Source of the DNA: Hamadaea flava
GTDB taxonomy: Bacteria > Actinomycetota > Actinomycetes > Mycobacteriales > Micromonosporaceae
DNA: 64,000 nt
NCBI RefSeq assembly: GCF_024172085.1
Contig: NZ_JAMZDZ010000001.1
Coordinates: 124,001-188,000 of the forward strand
Reading direction: 5' to 3'
Under the pieces are notes generated by a model. That model saw only the letters and a list, made by a program, of their open reading frames with translations. It was not told the DNA's origin and ran no database searches. Shown one piece after another: positions 7,018 to 14,875 of this stretch. The translations under genes and the position numbers were made by a program. The stretch's first letter is position 1. The number at the start of each line of letters is the position of its first letter.

Positions 7018-7656
7018 ATGATGCACATCCTGGAGTCGGCGGCCGCCTCGCCCTGGGTCTACCTGGTGCTGTTCGCGGTCGCCGTGCTGGACGCGTTCTT
7101 CCCGGTGGTGCCGGCCGAGACGATGGTGATCACCGCCGGGGGACAGCCCAACCTGGCGCTGGTGATCCTGGTCGCCGCGGCGGGCGCGTTCGCGGGCGAC
7201 CACGTCTCGTACCAGATCGGCCGGACCGCCGGGCAGGGCCTGCTGCGCCGGATGCCGCCGGACAGCAAGCGGCGGGCGGCGTACGAGTGGGCGTCGAGGG
7301 CGCTCCAGGAACGTGGGGGACTCCTGCTGGTCGTCGCCCGGTACATCCCCGGCGGCCGGACGGCGGCCACCATGACGACCGGTGCGGCGGCGTACCCACG
7401 CCGGAGGTTCGCCTTGTTCGACGCGATCGCCGCGGTGTCCTGGGCGCTCTATTCGGGGCTGATCGGGTATCTCGGCGGGCGGGCCTTCGAGGACGATCCG
7501 CTGCGCGGGTTGCTGCTCGGGCTCGGGATCGCCGTCTCGATCACCGTGGCGGTGGAGGCGATCCGTCTCCAGCGCCGCCGGACAGCCCGGCCTCGTACGC
7601 CAGAATCGCGGCCTGCACCCGGTTACGCAGACCGAGTCGAGTCAAGATCGAACTGA
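7018..7656 (+). CDS. DedA/VTT-family integral membrane protein
   Basis: 212 residues with about five membrane segments. DedA signatures: AVLDAFFPVVPAETMVITAG near the N-terminus, AGAFAGDHVSYQIGR (re-entrant loop with acidic residue), VVARYIPGGRTAATMTTGA (the RxxPGxR element) and a final helix LLLGLGIAVSITVAVEAI. The family is implicated in flipping of undecaprenyl phosphate or phospholipids and membrane homeostasis. The last 39 codons overlap the 3' end of the convergent response-regulator gene, and the extra Arg/Pro-rich tail after residue 180 lies inside that overlap. Confidence 0.9.
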   Translation: MMHILESAAASPWVYLVLFAVAVLDAFFPVVPAETMVITAGGQPNLALVILVAAAGAFAGDHVSYQIGRTAGQGLLRRMPPDSKRRAAYEWASRALQERGGLLLVVARYIPGGRTAATMTTGAAAYPRRRFALFDAIAAVSWALYSGLIGYLGGRAFEDDPLRGLLLGLGIAVSITVAVEAIRLQRRRTARPRTPESRPAPGYADRVESRSN

Positions 7657-8224
7657 CGTGGGTCTTGACCGTGCCCGCCCCGAGGAACAGCCGCTCGCCG
7701 ATCTCCTGATTGGACAGTCCGGCGCCGATCAGGGCGAGCACCTCCCGTTCCCGGCCGGACAGCTGAAGCACCCGGGCGCGGGCCTCGGTGACCCGGCCGA
7801 GCTGGTCGCCGCCGAGGTGGGCGATGACCCTTCGCGCGACGCGGGGCGACAGGAACGCCGCGCCCTCCGCCGCCGCGCGTACGCCGGCCGGCAGTTCCCG
7901 GGGATCGCCGGACTTGAGCAGGAAACCGGCCGCGCCGGCTGCCAGCGCGCCGGAGATGTAGTCGTCCTCGCCGAAGGTGGTCAGCATCAGGACGGCGATC
8001 TGCGGCGTTCCGCGCCGGATCTCGCGGGCCGCGGCCAGCCCGTCGAGCCTCGGCATCCGGATGTCCAGCAGCGCCACGTCGGGCCGGTGCCGCTGGGCCA
8101 GCTCGACGGCCTCGCGCCCGTCGGCCGCCTCGGCGACGATCTCGATGCCCGGGTCGGTGGCCAGGATCGCGCGTACGCCGGACCGGAACATCGGCTCGTC
8201 GTCGGCGACCAGCAGCCGGATCAC
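7541..8224 (-). CDS. NarL/FixJ-family response regulator
   Basis: 227 residues. Receiver domain 1-120: acidic pair D8/D9, phospho-acceptor D54 (VALLDIRMPRLDG), conserved T/K positions (LMLTTFGEDDYI, LLKSGDP). LuxR-type HTH at 150-210: LSGREREVLALIGAGLSNQE, LFLGAGTVKTHVSSILTRLG. It is paired with the sensor kinase immediately upstream (4-nt overlap). The gene runs 116 nt into the convergent dedA gene; the protein has a Gly/Pro-rich tail after the HTH. Confidence 0.95.
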   Translation of the reverse strand: MIRLLVADDEPMFRSGVRAILATDPGIEIVAEAADGREAVELAQRHRPDVALLDIRMPRLDGLAAAREIRRGTPQIAVLMLTTFGEDDYISGALAAGAAGFLLKSGDPRELPAGVRAAAEGAAFLSPRVARRVIAHLGGDQLGRVTEARARVLQLSGREREVLALIGAGLSNQEIGERLFLGAGTVKTHVSSILTRLGLRNRVQAAILAYEAGLSGGAGDGSPPPPR

Positions 8225-9816
8225 TCAGCGACTCCGGGGGTCTCAGTGACTCCGGGGGTCTCAGTGACTCCGGGGGTCTCAGTGACTCCGGGGAGGTGGT
8301 CCTTGCCGACGAGCCGCCCGTCGCGGAAGCACAGCCGGTAGACGTCGATCGGGCCGCCGAACAGGTCGTCGCTCACCCGGTAATACTCGCATTCCGCCCC
8401 GGCAGGGATCGGCGGCTCCGGCACGTCCGGCCGTCCGTCGACCTCGTGCGCGGGCAGGTTCAGCTCGGCCCGCGCCTGCCCCAGCTGAAACGACCGGTAG
8501 GTCTCGCCATCCACTAAGGACGTCGTCACCTCGTGCACGCGTAGGCCGAGCACGATGACGCCGATCACCGTGAACGCCGCGAGCTGCACAGCCAGGCCAC
8601 CCCACAGCGTCCGGCGCACGGATCGGCGCGCCGACTCCCGCGCTGGTGGCGGCTGTTCCGGCACCGGCGGCCCGCCGTGCACGGGCAACTCGGCGATCAC
8701 CTCGAAACCGCCGCCGCGCGGCTCGGCGCGCAACGTCCCGCCTGCCAGCCGCGCCCGTTCCCGCAGGCCAGCCAGCCCCATGCCGCCCGGCTCCACGGAC
8801 GCCGGCCCGCCCGGACCATTACGCACGGTCACCGTCACCCGATCTCCCACGCGCCGCGTGTCGACGGTCACGGCCGCGCCCGGCGCGTGTTTCGCCGCGT
8901 TGGTCAAGCCTTCTTGCACTATGCGGTACGCCGAGAGCCGTCCCATCGCCGGCAAGTCGTCGACCGCGGTGCCGCTGAGCGACACCGCCATCCCGGAGTC
9001 GCGCGTACGCCGGACGAGGTCGGCCAGGTCCGGCACGTGCGGCTCGGTCGGCGCGGGCTCAGGACCTGCGCCGCCGCTACCGGGCCGGCCACCGAGCACG
9101 CCGATGATCTCCCGGAGCCGATCGGTGGCGTCCGCGGCGGCGACGCGTACGTCGGCCGCGGCCGCTCGATGATCGTCGGACAGCCGCGGATCGATCTCGA
9201 GCGCGCCCGCCCGCATCGCGATCAGACTGAGATCGTGCCCGAGCGAGTCGTGCATGTCCCGGGCGATCCGGTTCCGTTCCCGCAGCCGGGCTTCCTCGGC
9301 GACCAGCTGCCGTTCGCGTTCGAGCTGGTCGGCACGCTGCCAACCGGCTTCCACGAGCGCGGCTCGCTGCCGGGCGTACTGCCCGGCCCACCAGGGCAGC
9401 ACCGCAAACACGGCCAGGGGCACGAGTGTGTCGATCCACGCCCAGAGGTCGCCCAGCGCGGCGGCGGCGAGGACGAGCCCGGCCATGGCCACCAGCCCGA
9501 AGACGGCAGCGGCGGGGGCGGTCCGGTCCATCCGGCGGCCGGCGGCCAGCGCGGTGAGCACCGACAGCACGACCGGCCAGGCCGGCAGCTCGGACGAGCC
9601 GATCGGGATCGCCAGAATCGCCGCAGAACCCGCCGCCAGGGTCCAGCCCGGGGCGCGCCGGGCGGCCGCGTACGCGATCGCGGTCAGCCCGAGGCCGACC
9701 AGCAGCCGCAGCCAGTCGATGCCGGCCCCGGCCTTCAGCAGCTCGACCACCAGCAGCACGATCACGAGGAGGGCGGCTGCACCGTCGCGCAGGCGGGCGC
9801 GTACGGAGCTGGGCAT
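8221..9816 (-). CDS. Sensor histidine kinase (HisKA_3) with an added C-terminal transmembrane and extracytoplasmic segment
   Basis: 531 residues. Residues 10-145 form about five membrane helices; 160-250 hold the dimerisation/phospho-acceptor domain with H189 (RDMHDSLGHDLSLI); 295-378 is the HATPase (N box EGLTNAAKHA, G box GGMGLAGLRERA). Most family members end here, but this one continues with a linker, a clear transmembrane helix at 404-425 (LWGGLAVQLAAFTVIGVIVL) and about 85 outside residues with two cysteines (C476, C496), ending in four TPGVTE-like repeats encoded by an 18-bp tandem repeat. The kinase gene ends inside the start of its response-regulator gene (ATGA overlap). A signal read by the C-terminal tail is inference. 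Confidence 0.92.
   Translation of the reverse strand: MPSSVRARLRDGAAALLVIVLLVVELLKAGAGIDWLRLLVGLGLTAIAYAAARRAPGWTLAAGSAAILAIPIGSSELPAWPVVLSVLTALAAGRRMDRTAPAAAVFGLVAMAGLVLAAAALGDLWAWIDTLVPLAVFAVLPWWAGQYARQRAALVEAGWQRADQLERERQLVAEEARLRERNRIARDMHDSLGHDLSLIAMRAGALEIDPRLSDDHRAAAADVRVAAADATDRLREIIGVLGGRPGSGGAGPEPAPTEPHVPDLADLVRRTRDSGMAVSLSGTAVDDLPAMGRLSAYRIVQEGLTNAAKHAPGAAVTVDTRRVGDRVTVTVRNGPGGPASVEPGGMGLAGLRERARLAGGTLRAEPRGGGFEVIAELPVHGGPPVPEQPPPARESARRSVRRTLWGGLAVQLAAFTVIGVIVLGLRVHEVTTSLVDGETYRSFQLGQARAELNLPAHEVDGRPDVPEPPIPAGAECEYYRVSDDLFGGPIDVYRLCFRDGRLVGKDHLPGVTETPGVTETPGVTETPGVAE
8226..8294. repeat. 18-bp tandem repeat inside the 3' end of the histidine kinase gene
   Basis: Copies at 8226-8243, 8244-8261 and 8262-8279 plus a partial copy at 8280-8294 (unit CAGTGACTCCGGGGGTCT; the first copy has one change). 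18 bp keeps the frame and encodes the hexapeptide TPGVTE on the minus strand. The near-identity at third positions indicates recent slippage, so copy number probably varies between strains. Confidence 0.9.
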
Positions 9817-9853
9817 GAATCCACCGTAGCGGGCGGGCGGCTAGGGTGGGGCG

Positions 9854-10627
9854 ATGAAGATCGCGATCACCGGCAGCACTGGCCGGGTGGGCGGGCGGGT
9901 CGCCCAGAGGCTCGCGGCGGCCGGTGGTGTGCACGAGGTCATCGGGCTGACCCGGCGCGAGGCTCCGTACGACGACGTCGCGGCGCTGCGTACCGCGCTG
10001 ACCGGAGTCGACACCCTGGTCTTCGTCTCGAGCGACGGCGAAGCCGCGAAGGTGATCCTGCACCACCAGAACGTGCTGCGGGCGGCGGTGGAGGCCGAAG
10101 TCGGCCACGTCGTGCTGCTCAGCGGGCTGGACGCCGATCTGGACTCCCCGTTCTGCTACGCGCACACGAACGGCTACTCCGAGCAGGTCCTGCGGTCGAG
10201 CGGGCTGCGGTACTCCATCGCCCGCGCGGGGCTGTTCGCCGAGTTCCTCGGCGGGCTCGTCCGGCAGGTCGCCGTGGACGGCACGGTCCGGCTGCCCACC
10301 GGCGGCGGCCGGATGTCGCTGGTGGCCCGGGACGACGTCGCCGACTGCCTGGCCGCCCTCGCGCTGGCCGGGCCGACCGACCGGCACCACGACCTGACCG
10401 GCGCGGAGAGCCTCACCGGCCTCGACGTCGCCAAAGCGGCCGGGTACGCCTTCGAGGAGTGCGCCGACGCCGACTTCGCCGCCGCGCTGACGCTCGCCGG
10501 CGAGGAACCCTGGTGGGTGTACGCCTACAGCTCGATGTTCGCCGCGATCCGGCAGGACCGCTGGTCGCCGGTGAGTGACGAGGTGAGCCGCCTGCTGGGC
10601 CGCCCACCGGCAGGCATCATGCGCTGA
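9854..10627 (+). CDS. NmrA-like NAD(P)-binding protein (atypical SDR, quinone-oxidoreductase QorB/YtfG type)
   Basis: 257 residues. N-terminal MKIAITGSTGRVGGRVAQRL (GxxGxxG), then VIGLTRREAPYDD and DTLVFVSSDGEAAKVILHHQ match the QorB/NmrA group, in which a parallel set of strands binds NADP(H) and residues around the HxxN segment line the quinone site. VVLLSGLDAD and YSEQVLRSSGLRYSIARAG replace the usual YxxxK. The C-terminal half (DLTGAESLTGLDVAKAAGYA) matches the substrate lobe. It stands alone, divergent from the kinase gene by 37 nt. Confidence 0.85.
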   Translation: MKIAITGSTGRVGGRVAQRLAAAGGVHEVIGLTRREAPYDDVAALRTALTGVDTLVFVSSDGEAAKVILHHQNVLRAAVEAEVGHVVLLSGLDADLDSPFCYAHTNGYSEQVLRSSGLRYSIARAGLFAEFLGGLVRQVAVDGTVRLPTGGGRMSLVARDDVADCLAALALAGPTDRHHDLTGAESLTGLDVAKAAGYAFEECADADFAAALTLAGEEPWWVYAYSSMFAAIRQDRWSPVSDEVSRLLGRPPAGIMR

Positions 10628-10667
10628 AGAACTGGGTATGGGATGGTTCGGTGGGGAAGGGAGAAGC

Positions 10668-11591
10668 GTGTCGGATCCGATCACGGTGGACGAGTTGCGG
10701 CCGGGCGATCACGCCTGCCTGACGTACTCGGACAGCGACGAACGGCTGGACATCGTGGCCGCGTTCGTCGCCGACGGCCTGGATCGCGGCGACAAGATCA
10801 TCTGTTACACCGAGGAACTGTCCGCCGACCAGATGGCGGCCGAGCTGGTCAGCCGCGAGGTGACCGGTGCCCGTGACGGGCAGCTCATCATCGCCCCGAG
10901 CCGCGACGTCGGCCTGGTCGGCGTCGGCGCGCAGCCCGTCGTCGACGTGCTCGGCGCGGAGCTGGCCGTCTCGGTCGAGCAGGGCTATCCAGGGCTGCGT
11001 GTGTCGGCCGACATGTGCTGGGCGGTCGCGCCGTCTCCGGCGGTCGAGCGGCTGGCCGAGTTCGAGACCGCACTGGGCAGTCTGTTCACCTCCGGCAAGC
11101 TGACCGCGATCTGCGAGTACGACCGGGACCGGTTCGACCCGGTGACCCTGTCCTTCGCCGCCCGGTCGCACGCCAAGACGGTCGCGGCGCTGGCGTACCA
11201 CGACGATCCGGTACTGCGGATCTGCCGTCAGCACCGGCCCCCCGGCGTACGCATCGCCGGCGAGCTGGACTTCACCCATCGCGACCCGCTGGAACAGGCG
11301 TTGTCCGAGGCTGTGCGGCTCGACCGGCACCTCTACCTGAACCTGGCCAAGCTCCATTTCATCGATGTCGCCTGCGCGACGCTCGTGGCGAAGACGGCGT
11401 TCTCCCTGCCGCCGGGCCGCACGATGACGATCGTGGCCTCTTCGATGGTGACCTCGGTGCTGCGCCTGCTCGGCGTCGAGGACTCCGGCGCGTCGCTGAC
11501 GGGTGGCCGGTCGTCCGGCGGTTCGTTCTCGGACGGCTCCGTGGGCGGCGACGTTCGGCTCAGATTGATAGAAGCCGATGAGCGCCCCTGA
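10668..11591 (+). CDS. MEDS-domain sensory protein with C-terminal STAS-like (anti-anti-sigma) domain
   Basis: 307 residues from GTG 10668, which is preceded by GGAAGGGAG; the upstream ATG 10638 lacks a site. The N-terminal MEDS domain (DcmR/MEthanogen-type sensory) shows LRPGDHACLTYSDSDERLDI, AAFVADGLDRGDKIICYTEE, GKLTAICEYDRDRFDP. About 190-285 has the STAS layout: GVRIAGELDFTHRDPLEQAL, LYLNLAKLHFIDVACATLVA, MTIVASSMVTSVLRLLGVED. A Gly/Ser-rich tail follows. It overlaps the next gene, an RsbW-like ATPase, by 14 nt. Together they look like a partner-switch pair reporting a small-molecule or redox signal to a sigma factor; the sigma partner is not next to them. Confidence 0.85.
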   Translation: MSDPITVDELRPGDHACLTYSDSDERLDIVAAFVADGLDRGDKIICYTEELSADQMAAELVSREVTGARDGQLIIAPSRDVGLVGVGAQPVVDVLGAELAVSVEQGYPGLRVSADMCWAVAPSPAVERLAEFETALGSLFTSGKLTAICEYDRDRFDPVTLSFAARSHAKTVAALAYHDDPVLRICRQHRPPGVRIAGELDFTHRDPLEQALSEAVRLDRHLYLNLAKLHFIDVACATLVAKTAFSLPPGRTMTIVASSMVTSVLRLLGVEDSGASLTGGRSSGGSFSDGSVGGDVRLRLIEADERP

Positions 11592-12006
11592 CCTGCGCCC
11601 TCCCGACCGCGACCGGCCTGACGTCGCGGCCGAACTGCTCGAGCAGCAGTTCGACGCGGCGGGCTTGTATTCGCTGCGCTCGGCGATCGCCGCCCACGCC
11701 TCGGAGTTGGGCGCCGACAGCCGAAGGGCGGGCGAGATCGTGCTGGCCTGCCACGAACTGGCGATCAACGCCGTACGCCACGGTGGCGGCCGGGGCCGGC
11801 TGCGCCTGTGGCGCTCCGGTGACCTGCTCTACTGCGAGGTCACCGACGACGGCCCCGGGCTGTCCGACCCGGACGCCGGCTCCCAGCCGGTGCCGCTCGC
11901 CGAACCGGGCGGTCGCGGACTCTGGATCGTCCGGCGGCTCGCCGAGAGCATCGAGATCGCCAACCATCAGGGCACGACGATCACCGTCGCGTTCGCCCTC
12001 CACTAG
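11578..12006 (+). CDS. RsbW-like ATP-binding anti-sigma/serine kinase (HATPase_c_2)
   Basis: 142 residues. The GHKL ATP-binding fold is visible: VLACHELAINAVRHGGGRG (N box), VTDDGPGLSDP (G1), GGRGLWIVRRLAESIEI (G2). This is the short Streptomyces/Micromonospora-type serine kinase that phosphorylates STAS proteins or binds sigma factors. Its overlap with the MEDS-STAS gene points to a direct partner relationship, with the STAS domain as substrate. Confidence 0.88.
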   Translation: MSAPDLRPPDRDRPDVAAELLEQQFDAAGLYSLRSAIAAHASELGADSRRAGEIVLACHELAINAVRHGGGRGRLRLWRSGDLLYCEVTDDGPGLSDPDAGSQPVPLAEPGGRGLWIVRRLAESIEIANHQGTTITVAFALH

Positions 12007-12077
12007 GCCCGGCTTATCGTTTGTCGGCTGCACGTCGCTTTCATGGGACTGCGATACCATGACGGTACCGTGATCGC

Positions 12078-12719
12078 ATGAACATACTCATCTCTCCCAC
12101 TGGCCCCCGTAGCCGGCTGCTCGGGGTGATCGCGGCAACCGTCGGCCTGACCACAGCGGGTCTGGCGGTCGCGGGCTGCGGCCCGGCCGGCGGCACCACG
12201 GCCGCCCCGTCCGCCCAGACCGTCGTGACCGAGGCTCCGTCCGGGCCGGTCGCGACCGGCGAATCGTCCGCGCCGGCCGAGCCCGGCGCGCATGACGGCA
12301 TCCCGGCGCTGTGCCTCGACGAGGCGACCATCGCCGCCGCCGTCGGCTTCGCCGTGCATGTCGAACGCCCGACGATCAAGCAGAACGGTGACGCCGTCAA
12401 CTGCACCTTCCTGGCCGACGACCAGCAGGCCCGGCCGGGTGCGAACGTCAGCGTCCTGGTCGCCCCGGCCGCGTACGCCGAGCAGGCGCGCACGGACATC
12501 AAGAGCAGCGCCACGCGGGCCGGCGTCGGCACCGCACCCGTCGGTGTCGGGCAGGACGGCCTCGCGTACGAGTCGGCGCAGCGCAGTGCGGCGGCCACGG
12601 TGGTCGGCGGCAGGCTCGTCGCCGTGACCGCCGACGGCATGGGACTCTCGTCGCCCGGGGTCGGGCGGCGGGCGGTCGAGAAGCTGGTCGCCGCCGTCGC
12701 CGCCAAGATCGGGGGCTGA
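12078..12719 (+). CDS. Secreted lipoprotein, DUF3558-like
   Basis: 213 residues. A signal peptide (RLLGVIAATVGLTTAGLAVA) ends in lipobox LAVAGC with the modified Cys near residue 34, followed by a Thr/Ala/Pro-rich linker and a folded domain with two further cysteines (LCLDEATIAAAVGFAV, NCTFLADDQQARPGAN). This arrangement is that of DUF3558-type mycobacterial and actinomycete cell-surface lipoproteins of unknown role. A 10-bp palindrome ACGGTACCGT lies 6 nt before the ATG. It is followed after 1 nt by a second lipoprotein gene. Confidence 0.8.
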   Translation: MNILISPTGPRSRLLGVIAATVGLTTAGLAVAGCGPAGGTTAAPSAQTVVTEAPSGPVATGESSAPAEPGAHDGIPALCLDEATIAAAVGFAVHVERPTIKQNGDAVNCTFLADDQQARPGANVSVLVAPAAYAEQARTDIKSSATRAGVGTAPVGVGQDGLAYESAQRSAAATVVGGRLVAVTADGMGLSSPGVGRRAVEKLVAAVAAKIGG

Positions 12720-12720
12720 C

Positions 12721-13431
12721 ATGCGCCGGAATGTGCGGGCGAGGGCGGCCCTGCTCGTCATCGTCCTGAGTGGATTGGGTGGCTTCGGACTGAGCGGATG
12801 CGGTGACTCGGCCTCGTCGGGCCTCGACGGGGGCCAACGCTCGGCAGTCACCACCGCGCCGACACCCGAGCCGTCGGCGACCGGCGATCCGATCGGCAGT
12901 CCGCCCGGTGGCTCGCCGACCCGCAAAGGCAGTCCCAGCAAGGCTTCCGGCACGCCGACCGGCCGGTCTTCGGGAGCGCCGTCGGGTATGCCTTCGGGGT
13001 CGCCGAAGGGCTCGGGCAAACCGCGCGGTGCGCTGGTGTTCGACCCGTTCGCGAAGATCTCCTGCACCTGGGTGCCACGCTTGTTCGTCGACCTGTCCGG
13101 GCACGCCAAACCGGGTGTCGCGGTACGCGTACCGGTGTGGGCGTCGAACCTGGCGGCCGGGGTCACCCTGACGATCCGGGCCGAGCTGAACGGGTCGAGT
13201 TATCGGACGACCACGACGGTCACGGCGGCCGCGCCGGAGTGGCGGGGCACCGCCCAGCTGGCCATGGCGCTGCCCGAGTCCGGCGACTTCTTCAGCACTG
13301 CGATCGAACTCGACAGCACCGGCAAGCTGGCCGGGAAGACCACGGACAACTCACGGCGTACCGTCGCGGGCACGCTGCCCAGCCCGCGACCGTCCAGCGA
13401 GGAACCGATCACCTGCCCGACGGTGACCTGA
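12721..13431 (+). CDS. Secreted lipoprotein with Ser/Pro/Gly linker and Ig-like C-terminal domain
   Basis: 236 residues. Signal peptide (ALLVIVLSGLGGFGLSGC) with Cys of the lipobox near residue 22; a long linker of about 75 residues in which SGxPxG-like steps recur (TGRSSGAPSGMPSGSPKG); then a beta-rich domain beginning with CTWVPRLFVDLSGHAKPG and containing VTLTIRAELNGSSYRTTTTV, ending in a Cys. It starts 1 nt after the preceding lipoprotein stop, so the two are translationally coupled. No family assignment. Confidence 0.78.
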   Translation: MRRNVRARAALLVIVLSGLGGFGLSGCGDSASSGLDGGQRSAVTTAPTPEPSATGDPIGSPPGGSPTRKGSPSKASGTPTGRSSGAPSGMPSGSPKGSGKPRGALVFDPFAKISCTWVPRLFVDLSGHAKPGVAVRVPVWASNLAAGVTLTIRAELNGSSYRTTTTVTAAAPEWRGTAQLAMALPESGDFFSTAIELDSTGKLAGKTTDNSRRTVAGTLPSPRPSSEEPITCPTVT

Positions 13432-13492
13432 AGCGGGGCGACCTGAGCGGGGTGACCTGAGCGGGGCGACCTGAGCGGGGCGACCTGAGCGG
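13422..13492. repeat. 14-bp tandem repeat at a gene 3' end
   Basis: Five adjacent copies of GGYGACCTGAGCGG: 13422-13436 (one extra A), 13437-13450, 13451-13464, 13465-13478, 13479-13492. The first copy contains the stop codon of the lipoprotein gene. The unit is not self-complementary, so it is not a terminator by itself. 14 bp would break frame, consistent with its position after the stop. Confidence 0.9.
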
Positions 13493-13513
13493 CGGCGGCC
13501 CGGCGGTACGATC

Positions 13514-14107
13514 ATGCCGATGTCCATGCCCTATGAGGCGACCGGCCGGGTCGGCCAGAAGGCCCGCACCCGGCAGGCCCTCGTCGACGCGACCCGGCGA
13601 TTGCTCGCCGAGGGCCAGACGCCGCAGGTCGAGGAGGCCGCCGAGGCGGCGGGGATCTCGCGTACCACGGCGTACCGCTACTTCCCGAATCAGCGGGTGC
13701 TGCTCATGGCGGCGCACCCGGAGATCTCGCCCGACACGTTGCTCGGCCCGGACGCGCCCGCCACCCTGCCCGAACGGCTCGACGCGTTCGTCGCGGCGTT
13801 CTGCGAATACAACTTCACCTGGGAGCATCAACTGCGCGCTGCTTTACGCGTATCCCTTGGGCCGGATGCGGAACGGCCGACGTTGCGGCAGGGCCGCGCG
13901 GTGGCCTGGGTCGAGGATGCGTTGGCGCCCTTGCGCGTGACGCATCCGGCGGTGGACGTGCACGCGCTGGCGATCGCGATCCGCTCGGCGATCGGCATCG
14001 AGACGCTGATCTGGCTGTCGGATGTGGCCGGATACGACGAGGCCCAAGCCGCGCGGACAGTACGCCAGACTGCCCGCGCCCTGCTCGACGCGGCCACCGG
14101 TCGGTAG
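13514..14107 (+). CDS. TetR-family transcriptional regulator
   Basis: 197 residues. HTH at about 20-65: RQALVDATRRLLAEGQTPQV, EEAAEAAGISRTTAYRYFPN. The C-terminal helical ligand domain (LPERLDAFVAAFCEYNFTWE, ALAIAIRSAIGIETLIWLSD) is unassigned. ATG codons lie at 13514, 13520 and 13526; a TACGAT -10-like hexamer at 13507-13512 would place transcription start near 13519, so a leaderless message starting at ATG 13520 is plausible. It converges with the ABC-2 permease gene and could regulate it, but no operator is evident. Confidence 0.9.
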   Translation: MPMSMPYEATGRVGQKARTRQALVDATRRLLAEGQTPQVEEAAEAAGISRTTAYRYFPNQRVLLMAAHPEISPDTLLGPDAPATLPERLDAFVAAFCEYNFTWEHQLRAALRVSLGPDAERPTLRQGRAVAWVEDALAPLRVTHPAVDVHALAIAIRSAIGIETLIWLSDVAGYDEAQAARTVRQTARALLDAATGR

Positions 14108-14143
14108 CGGCGAAGGCAGGGCGCGGGCGGGTCGGGAAGCGGG

Positions 14144-14875
14144 TCAGGACCAGCGGAAGAACCGGGCGGCCGCGGTCCACGCCACCGCCGCGTAGGCGCA
14201 GAGCACCACGATGTGCAGCGCCTGCGGCCAGTGACCGGCCGCCGCGTCCTGCATGACCTGGACGCCCGCGCCGAGCGGGGTGAACTCGCCGATGCGCTGC
14301 AGCGTCTTCGGCATCACCTCGAGCGGCACCCACAGGCCGGCGAAGAACATCAGGGGGAAGAAGGTCAGCGACCCGAGGCCCTGCGTCAGCTTCGCCGAGC
14401 CCACCGAGGCCAGCAGCAGCCCGAAGCCGAACAGGCAGGCCGCGACGAGCAGGAAGCCGAGCACGAACGCCAGCGGGTTGCCCGGCAGGTCGACCCCGTA
14501 CGCCAGCCAGCCGACCCCGAGCACCAGCAGCACTCCGATGCCCAGCACGGTGAGGTGGGCGAACGCCTGCGCGGTGAGCAGGTCGCGGGGCCGGGCCGGA
14601 GTGGCCGCCAGCCGGCGCAGGATGCCGCGTTCCCGGTAGGTCGCCAGCTGCGCCGGCAGCATGCTGAGCGCGACCATCGCCACCGCCATGGTGAGCATGA
14701 TCGGCACATAGACCGAGAGCGTCGAACGCCCGCCGAGCGCGGGGTTGGCCTCCCGGAAGGCCGGCACGCTGCCCAGGATCGCCAAGATGGCCGGGGCGAG
14801 CAGGATGCCGAAGACGACGGCCGCGATGTCGCGGAAGTAGAGGCGCAGCTCGGTGCGGAACATGGTGACGTTCAT
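14144..14875 (-). CDS. ABC-2 type transporter permease
   Basis: 243 residues and six membrane segments. Signatures: LYFRDIAAVVFGILLAPAIL, the cytoplasmic loop LPAQLATYRERGILRRLAAT (elbow helix shared by DrrB-like permeases), FGFGLLLASVGSAKLTQGLG, FFPLMFFAGLWVPLEVMP. With the ATPase encoded directly upstream (4-nt ATGA overlap) it forms a two-gene exporter of the DrrAB/antibiotic or lipid type. It is divergent from a kinase/regulator pair at 15956-18528 that probably controls it. Confidence 0.92.
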   Translation of the reverse strand: MNVTMFRTELRLYFRDIAAVVFGILLAPAILAILGSVPAFREANPALGGRSTLSVYVPIMLTMAVAMVALSMLPAQLATYRERGILRRLAATPARPRDLLTAQAFAHLTVLGIGVLLVLGVGWLAYGVDLPGNPLAFVLGFLLVAACLFGFGLLLASVGSAKLTQGLGSLTFFPLMFFAGLWVPLEVMPKTLQRIGEFTPLGAGVQVMQDAAAGHWPQALHIVVLCAYAAVAWTAAARFFRWS

